Assembly (NCBI RefSeq): GCF_014931605.1
Contig: NZ_CP053382.1
Coordinates: 1,612,001 to 1,676,000 of the forward strand
DNA length: 64,000 bases
Direction: 5' to 3'
Source of the DNA: Halomonas sp. MCCC 1A13316
GTDB taxonomy: Bacteria; Pseudomonadota; Gammaproteobacteria; Pseudomonadales; Halomonadaceae
Shown in pieces: positions 60,037 to 64,000 of this stretch. Numbering within the stretch: the first letter of the stretch is position 1; every line of letters begins with the position of its first letter. A program made the translations under genes and the position numbers. The notes under the pieces were generated by a model that was not told the DNA's origin, did no database searches, and was given only the letters and a program-made list of their open reading frames with translations.

Positions 60037-61113
60037 ATGAGCGATGACAAGCGTGAAGACCGCTGGACCGAAGGGCCGGAGTTGACCTCCGGGCAGGCTG
60101 GCGAGGCGCGCCGGGAAAAGAGCGAAAAGCCGGCACCGGCAGCCGAGAGCGCCGAAGCGCTGCGCGAGCGCCAGCGCCTGGCGCAGCAGGAGATGCTCGA
60201 CCGCTGGATAGACGGGGTGCTAGTCGAGCAGCGTCGTTCGCGGCGCTGGAAGCTGTTCTTCCGATTCCTCTTTGCCGCCTTGATCCTGGCCTCGTTGATG
60301 GCCACCTTCTATAGCCTGTTCGGCGATCCGATCACTGAGCCGGAGCGCCAGCACCTGGGAGTGGTTACGGTGCGCGGGGTGATCGACAGCGAGTCGCCAG
60401 CCAGCGCCGAGCGCATCATCGAAGGGCTGAACCGTGCCTGGGAGGCGGCCAACGCTACTGCCGTGGTGCTGCATATCGACAGCCCGGGGGGGAGCCCGGT
60501 GCAGTCCCAGCGTGTCTATAACGAGATCCTGCGCCTGCGCGAGGAGGGCGACAAGCCGATCATCGCGGTGATCGAGGATGTGGGCGCCAGCGGTGCTTAC
60601 TACATGGCGGCTGCGGCTGACGAGATCGTTGCGGCGCCGGCGAGCCTGGTGGGCTCCATCGGCGTCATTTTCGCCAGCTTCGGCTTCGAAGAGGCGATCG
60701 AGCGCCTCGGTATCGAGCGGCGCATCTATGTCAGCGGCGAAAACAAAGGGTTTCTCGATCCCTTCTCGCCTGTGGCGCCGGAAGAGCGCGAATTCTGGCA
60801 GACGGTGATGGATACCACCCATGACCAGTTCATCGAGGCCGTGCGGCAGGGGCGCGGTGATCGCCTGGCCGATGACGAACGGCTCTTCACCGGCCTGATC
60901 TGGAATGGCGAGCAGGCCCTGGAGCTTGGACTGATCGATGGCATCAGCAGTCTCGATGCCCTGAGTCGCGAGCTGCTCGGCGAGGTGCGCTTGCACGACT
61001 ACACGCCGCGACTGGCTCCCTTCGAACGCCTGAGCCGCCAGTTCGGTCGCGTAGCCGCCGAATGGATGGGCGTACCGTCCAGCCGCTCGCCCGTACGTTA
61101 CCAGTTGCCCTGA
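60037..61113 (+). CDS. sppA: S49 family signal peptide peptidase (short SppA / SohB-like)
   Basis: 358 residues. A charged cytoplasmic N-terminus (1-65), one membrane helix (FFRFLFAALILASLMATFYSLF), then a single protease domain. LHIDSPGGSPVQSQRVYNEI, catalytic Ser in EDVGASGAYYMAAAADEIVA and catalytic Lys in ISGENKG-type YVSGENKGFLDPF. It cleaves leftover signal peptides in the membrane. The single domain marks the short, oligomeric form rather than the 67K enteric form. Its 3' end overlaps the converging maf by 16 nt. Confidence 0.9.
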   Translation: MSDDKREDRWTEGPELTSGQAGEARREKSEKPAPAAESAEALRERQRLAQQEMLDRWIDGVLVEQRRSRRWKLFFRFLFAALILASLMATFYSLFGDPITEPERQHLGVVTVRGVIDSESPASAERIIEGLNRAWEAANATAVVLHIDSPGGSPVQSQRVYNEILRLREEGDKPIIAVIEDVGASGAYYMAAAADEIVAAPASLVGSIGVIFASFGFEEAIERLGIERRIYVSGENKGFLDPFSPVAPEEREFWQTVMDTTHDQFIEAVRQGRGDRLADDERLFTGLIWNGEQALELGLIDGISSLDALSRELLGEVRLHDYTPRLAPFERLSRQFGRVAAEWMGVPSSRSPVRYQLP

Positions 61114-61694
61114 TCCCCTAGCGGGTCGAGGCCCGCTTCGCGAAGCAGCGCGCACAGCCGAATCAGAGGCAGGCCGATCAGCGTGTTGGGGTCGTCGCCC
61201 TCGAGCTTTTCGAACAGAGTAATGCCGAGCCCCTCCATGCGGAAGCTGCCGGCACTGTCCAGGGGTTGCTCGCGCTCGACGTAGCGAGCTATCTCGCCCT
61301 CGGTGAGCTGGCGAAAGAGGACGTCGTAGCGTTCATGGCAGACCCAGTGGCGTGCGCTGCGGGTATCGATCAGTGCGAGGCCGGTGAGAAAGGTCACGCG
61401 ACGGCCGGAGAAACGCGCCAGCTGTGCCAGAGCCGTCGCTGTGTCGCCGGGCTTGCCGAGAATGTCACCGTCGAACACGGCGACCTGATCCGAGCCGATC
61501 ACCAGATGTTCCGGGTGTGTTTCGGCCACGCGGCTGGCCTTGGCCAGAGCCAGCCGATGTACCAGCGTTTCGGGTGCTTCGCCGGGGCGAGGTGTCTCGT
61601 CGATGTCGGGGCTTGTCCAGGCGTATGGCAGCCCCAGACGGTCAAGGAGTTGACGGCGCCAGCGGGAGCCTGAAGCGAGAACGAGTCGAGGCAT
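61098..61694 (-). CDS. Maf-like nucleotide pyrophosphatase (YceF type)
   Basis: 198 residues. LASGSRWRRQLLDRLGLPY is the Maf substrate loop; SPDIDETPRPGE and SDQVAVFDG carry the catalytic acidic residues. The YceF subgroup hydrolyses 7-methyl-GTP. The position beside yceD-rpmF matches the E. coli yceF-yceD arrangement. It is divergent from yceD. Confidence 0.92.
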   Translation of the reverse strand: MPRLVLASGSRWRRQLLDRLGLPYAWTSPDIDETPRPGEAPETLVHRLALAKASRVAETHPEHLVIGSDQVAVFDGDILGKPGDTATALAQLARFSGRRVTFLTGLALIDTRSARHWVCHERYDVLFRQLTEGEIARYVEREQPLDSAGSFRMEGLGITLFEKLEGDDPNTLIGLPLIRLCALLREAGLDPLGDQGNW

Positions 61695-61772
61695 GGTGCG
61701 CTCCTGGGGTGTGCGAAAAGGGTCATCGGGGATCCGAGCGAGCGGGCATTGTAACTTGTTGAGAAGGCGACT

Positions 61773-61801
61773 TTGACAGGGGCATGGGGAGTGCCTATCA
61801 T
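61773..61801 (+). promoter_or_regulatory. Strong sigma70 promoter directly upstream of yceD
   Basis: TTGACA (61773-61778), a 17-bp spacer, TATCAT (61796-61801). The predicted transcription start is about 61808, only 2-3 nt before the yceD ATG at 61811, so the main yceD-rpmF transcript would be almost leaderless. Confidence 0.78.
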
Positions 61802-61810
61802 TGCGCGCCT

Positions 61811-62338
61811 ATGTTGACCTCACGACTACCCAATAGGGTCGAGCCTTACCGGCTTGCCGCCCGCAGCGAAAGCCTCTCCGGCCTGATGGCTCTCGACCAG
61901 TTCGAGCGTCTGGCCGAGCAGGTGGGTGCGCAGGCAGGCGATTGTCAGGTATGGCTCGATTTCGGTATCGACGCCCAGGGCCGCCGCGAGATCCGCGGTC
62001 GTGTCGAAGCCGAGCTGCAGTTGCCTTGCCGGCGCTGCCTCGAGCCCATGGCCCAGCATGTCGAGAGCGAGTTCCTGCTGGGCATGGTTTCGAGCGATGC
62101 GCTGGCGGCAGAGCTGCCGAGCACCCATGAGCCGGTGCTGGTGGAAAACGAACAGCTGAACCTGCTGGAGGTGATCGAGGATGAACTGATCCTCAGTCTG
62201 CCCCAGGTGGTTTACCACGACGAGGCGCATTGCCGTGTCTCGCGCGACCAGCTGAGCAGCGGCGAGGAGGCCGAATCAAGCGAGCCGACTCCTGCTAGTC
62301 CTTTCGAGGTGCTGCGTCACCTCAAGGACAAATCCTGA
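61811..62338 (+). CDS. yceD: YceD family (DUF177) protein
   Basis: 175 residues. [25 protein letters not shown] has the CxxC pair, and [13 protein letters not shown] and the C-terminal [11 protein letters not shown] are family signatures. YceD proteins bind 23S rRNA or assist its accumulation and are linked to rpmF. Alignment with E. coli YceD supports ATG 61811 ([16 protein letters not shown]) as start. ATG 61784 lies within the promoter spacer. No ribosome site precedes 61811. Confidence 0.88.
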   Translation: MLTSRLPNRVEPYRLAARSESLSGLMALDQFERLAEQVGAQAGDCQVWLDFGIDAQGRREIRGRVEAELQLPCRRCLEPMAQHVESEFLLGMVSSDALAAELPSTHEPVLVENEQLNLLEVIEDELILSLPQVVYHDEAHCRVSRDQLSSGEEAESSEPTPASPFEVLRHLKDKS

Positions 62339-62369
62339 TTGTTTATCGTCTCACTTCGGAGTGACACCC

Positions 62370-62540
62370 ATGGCAGTTCAACAGAACCGTAAGACTCGTT
62401 CCAAGCGCGGCATGCGTCGTAGCCACGACGCCTTGAGCGCACCGACCCTGTCTCAGGACAAGGAAACCGGCACCACTCACCTGCGTCATCACGTCTCTCC
62501 GGACGGTTTCTACCGTGGCCGCAAGGTGGTCGACGCCTGA
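62370..62540 (+). CDS. rpmF: 50S ribosomal protein L32
   Basis: 56 residues: [20 protein letters not shown], then [19 protein letters not shown]. Near-identical in pattern to E. coli L32 (57 aa) and shorter than most gene-size cut-offs. GGAG precedes the ATG. It is cotranscribed with yceD (31-nt gap) and precedes plsX. Confidence 0.97.
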   Translation: MAVQQNRKTRSKRGMRRSHDALSAPTLSQDKETGTTHLRHHVSPDGFYRGRKVVDA

Positions 62541-62575
62541 GTCGACCCACTGTCGATGACCATCGGCACCTGAAC

Positions 62576-63613
62576 GTGCGGATTGCCATCGATGCGATGG
62601 GCGGAGACGTCGGTCCCGCTGTCGCCGTTCACGGTGCGGCTGCTGCAGTCCAGGCTTGCCCGGGACTGGAAGTCGATCTGTTCGGCCCGGGCGACCAGCT
62701 GTCAAACGAGCTCGAGAATCTGCCGCGGCATCTCGCCGCGGCTGGTTCGCATCTGTGCGTCCATCATGCATCGGGTCTGATTCGCCAGAATCAGCGACCC
62801 TCCGATGCGCTGCGGCATGGCGGCGACACGAGCATGGCGTTGATGCTCGCCCACGTGGCCAACCGCAATGCTGCGGCGGGTGTCAGTGCTGGCAATACCG
62901 GTGCCTTGATGGCCCTGGCTCGGCGCGCGCTAGACACCGTGGCGGGCATCCCGCGCCCCGCCATCTGCACTGCCATCCCGACCCGCAGCGACGGGCGTTG
63001 CTACCTGCTGGACCTCGGCGCCAATGTCGATGTAACTGCGGGGCGATTGGTGGACTTCGCCCGTATGGGGGAGGTCATGGCGCGCCATGTAGACGAGCTC
63101 GCCGCACCCAGGGTGGCGTTGCTCAATGTGGGCAGCGAGGGCACCAAGGGCAGTGAGGCGGTGCGCCAAGCGGATGCACTGCTGAGAGCGATGGGCTCGC
63201 TGAACTATATCGGCTTCATCGAGGGGGACGGGATATTTGCCGGCTCCGCCGATGTGGTGGTGTGTGATGGTTTCGTTGGCAATGCGGTACTCAAGGCCAG
63301 CGAAGGATTGGCGCGCATGCTGATCGAGCGGGTTCAGTTGACCTTCGAGTCGCACTGGAGCAGCCGTCTGGTCGGCATGTTGGCAAGGCCGGCGCTACGC
63401 CGGCTGAAGAATGAACTCGATCCGGTGCGCTACAATGGCGCCAGCCTGCTGGGACTCGATGGCATCGTGATCAAGAGTCACGGCAGTGCCGATGCCACTG
63501 GCTTTTTCTATGCTGTGTCGCGGGCCGTGCAGGAAGTCAGGCGTGACTTGCCCAGGCGACTCGCCGTGGAGCTTGATGCCCGTTGTGACAGCACTCAACA
63601 AGAGCAATGGTGA
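62576..63613 (+). CDS. plsX: Phosphate acyltransferase PlsX
   Basis: 345 residues. [12 protein letters not shown] at the N-terminus, [31 protein letters not shown] (split around residue 95) and [18 protein letters not shown] are PlsX signatures. It makes acyl-phosphate from acyl-ACP for phospholipid synthesis. The start is GTG 62576 without a clear ribosome site; translation may depend on rpmF upstream. It is followed closely by fabD. Confidence 0.94.
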   Translation: MRIAIDAMGGDVGPAVAVHGAAAAVQACPGLEVDLFGPGDQLSNELENLPRHLAAAGSHLCVHHASGLIRQNQRPSDALRHGGDTSMALMLAHVANRNAAAGVSAGNTGALMALARRALDTVAGIPRPAICTAIPTRSDGRCYLLDLGANVDVTAGRLVDFARMGEVMARHVDELAAPRVALLNVGSEGTKGSEAVRQADALLRAMGSLNYIGFIEGDGIFAGSADVVVCDGFVGNAVLKASEGLARMLIERVQLTFESHWSSRLVGMLARPALRRLKNELDPVRYNGASLLGLDGIVIKSHGSADATGFFYAVSRAVQEVRRDLPRRLAVELDARCDSTQQEQW

Positions 63614-63618
63614 ACGAC

Positions 63619-64000
63619 ATGACTCAACCCCTTGCCCTCGTCTTTCCCGGGCAAGGCTCCCAGCAGGTGGGTATGCTGCGGGAGCTGGCGGAACGCTATA
63701 GCGTCGTGCGGACGACCTTCGAAGAAGCCGCCGATGCGTTGGGCTACGACCTGTGGAAAGTGGTCCAGGAGGGGCCCGACGAGGCTCTGAACGCTACCGC
63801 CTGTACCCAGCCGGCGCTGCTGACGGCCAGTGTTGCCATCTGGCGTGTATGGCAGGAGCTGGAAGGCCCTCGCCCCGGTGCCATGGCGGGACATAGTCTG
63901 GGCGAATACAGTGCTATGGTGTGTGCTGGCGTCATGGGTTTCGCCGATGGCGTTCGTTTGGTGCGTTTGCGTGGCGAGGCGATGCAGGAGGCGGTTCCGG
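63619..64000 (+). CDS. fabD: Malonyl CoA-ACP transacylase FabD, N-terminal part (continues past window)
   Basis: The first 127 codons are visible. LALVFPGQGSQQVGML is the FabD N-terminus, TQPALLTASVAIWRV follows, and the nucleophile Ser lies in AGHSLGEYSA. It transfers malonyl from CoA to ACP. ATG 63619 follows GGTGA; GTG 63610 overlapping the plsX stop is an alternative. The rpmF-plsX-fabD order is the usual fatty-acid cluster. Confidence 0.94.
   Translation, partial: MTQPLALVFPGQGSQQVGMLRELAERYSVVRTTFEEAADALGYDLWKVVQEGPDEALNATACTQPALLTASVAIWRVWQELEGPRPGAMAGHSLGEYSAMVCAGVMGFADGVRLVRLRGEAMQEAVP

Overview
The window is a GC-rich gammaproteobacterial chromosome segment. Gene order and protein features point to Halomonadaceae (Halomonas or a close relative). 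The main clues are the run lol permease-lolD-DUF2062-comEC-exbBD-msbA-lpxK-kdsB-murB-rne, a very long RNase E, dciA-secA-argJ-mutT, and yceD-rpmF-plsX-fabD. This assignment is inferred from content; no database search was possible. Coding density is high, and many genes are coupled by ATGA, GTGA or TTGA overlaps.

Layout: 0-8.4 kb holds the 3' part of hrpA, a FabH-like KAS III, mlaA, a SpoIIE-phosphatase/STAS pair (HsbR/HsbA-like), transaldolase, a Bcr/CflA-type MFS pump and a TauE/SafE permease. 8.4-12.9 kb is a Pho-box-preceded pstSCAB operon, followed by a chemoreceptor. 14.8-23.7 kb is an accessory metal/metalloid block: an MFS permease, the arsenate-detoxification pair GAPDH-arsJ with arsR, a decayed permease, a thiolase, then acr3 with a CC-motif small protein and an internally deleted universal stress protein, and fetAB. 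The GAPDH and acr3 promoters carry the same 7-6-7 palindrome and are probably under one ArsR. 23.8-31.2 kb is a beta-oxidation-type block: thiolase, TetR regulator, acyl-CoA synthetase, SDR dehydrogenase, a MarR/OhrR-like gene broken by a stop codon, and acyl-CoA dehydrogenase. Its promoters share candidate TetR operators and one PsrA-like box.

31.3-39.1 kb holds a lipoprotein hydrolase with a winged-helix partner, a small orphan, dciA, a small secretory Arg/Pro-rich ORF directly upstream of secA (SecM-like position), secA, argJ and mutT. 39.4-40.75 kb is a complete ISL3-type insertion sequence with imperfect ends and a perfect 8-bp target duplication. It sits just past the stop codon of the agmatine pathway genes aguA-aguB. 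A 142-bp palindromic IS5-like MITE lies between aguA and the lipoprotein-export genes.

43-64 kb is core envelope and macromolecule biology: single-permease Lol exporter, ComEC, ExbBD, MsbA, LpxK, KdsB, LMW-PTP, MurB, RNase E with about ten 25-residue tandem repeats, RluC, a Gph-like HAD phosphatase, an S49 peptidase, Maf, YceD, L32, PlsX and the start of FabD. No rRNA, tRNA or CRISPR array was seen.
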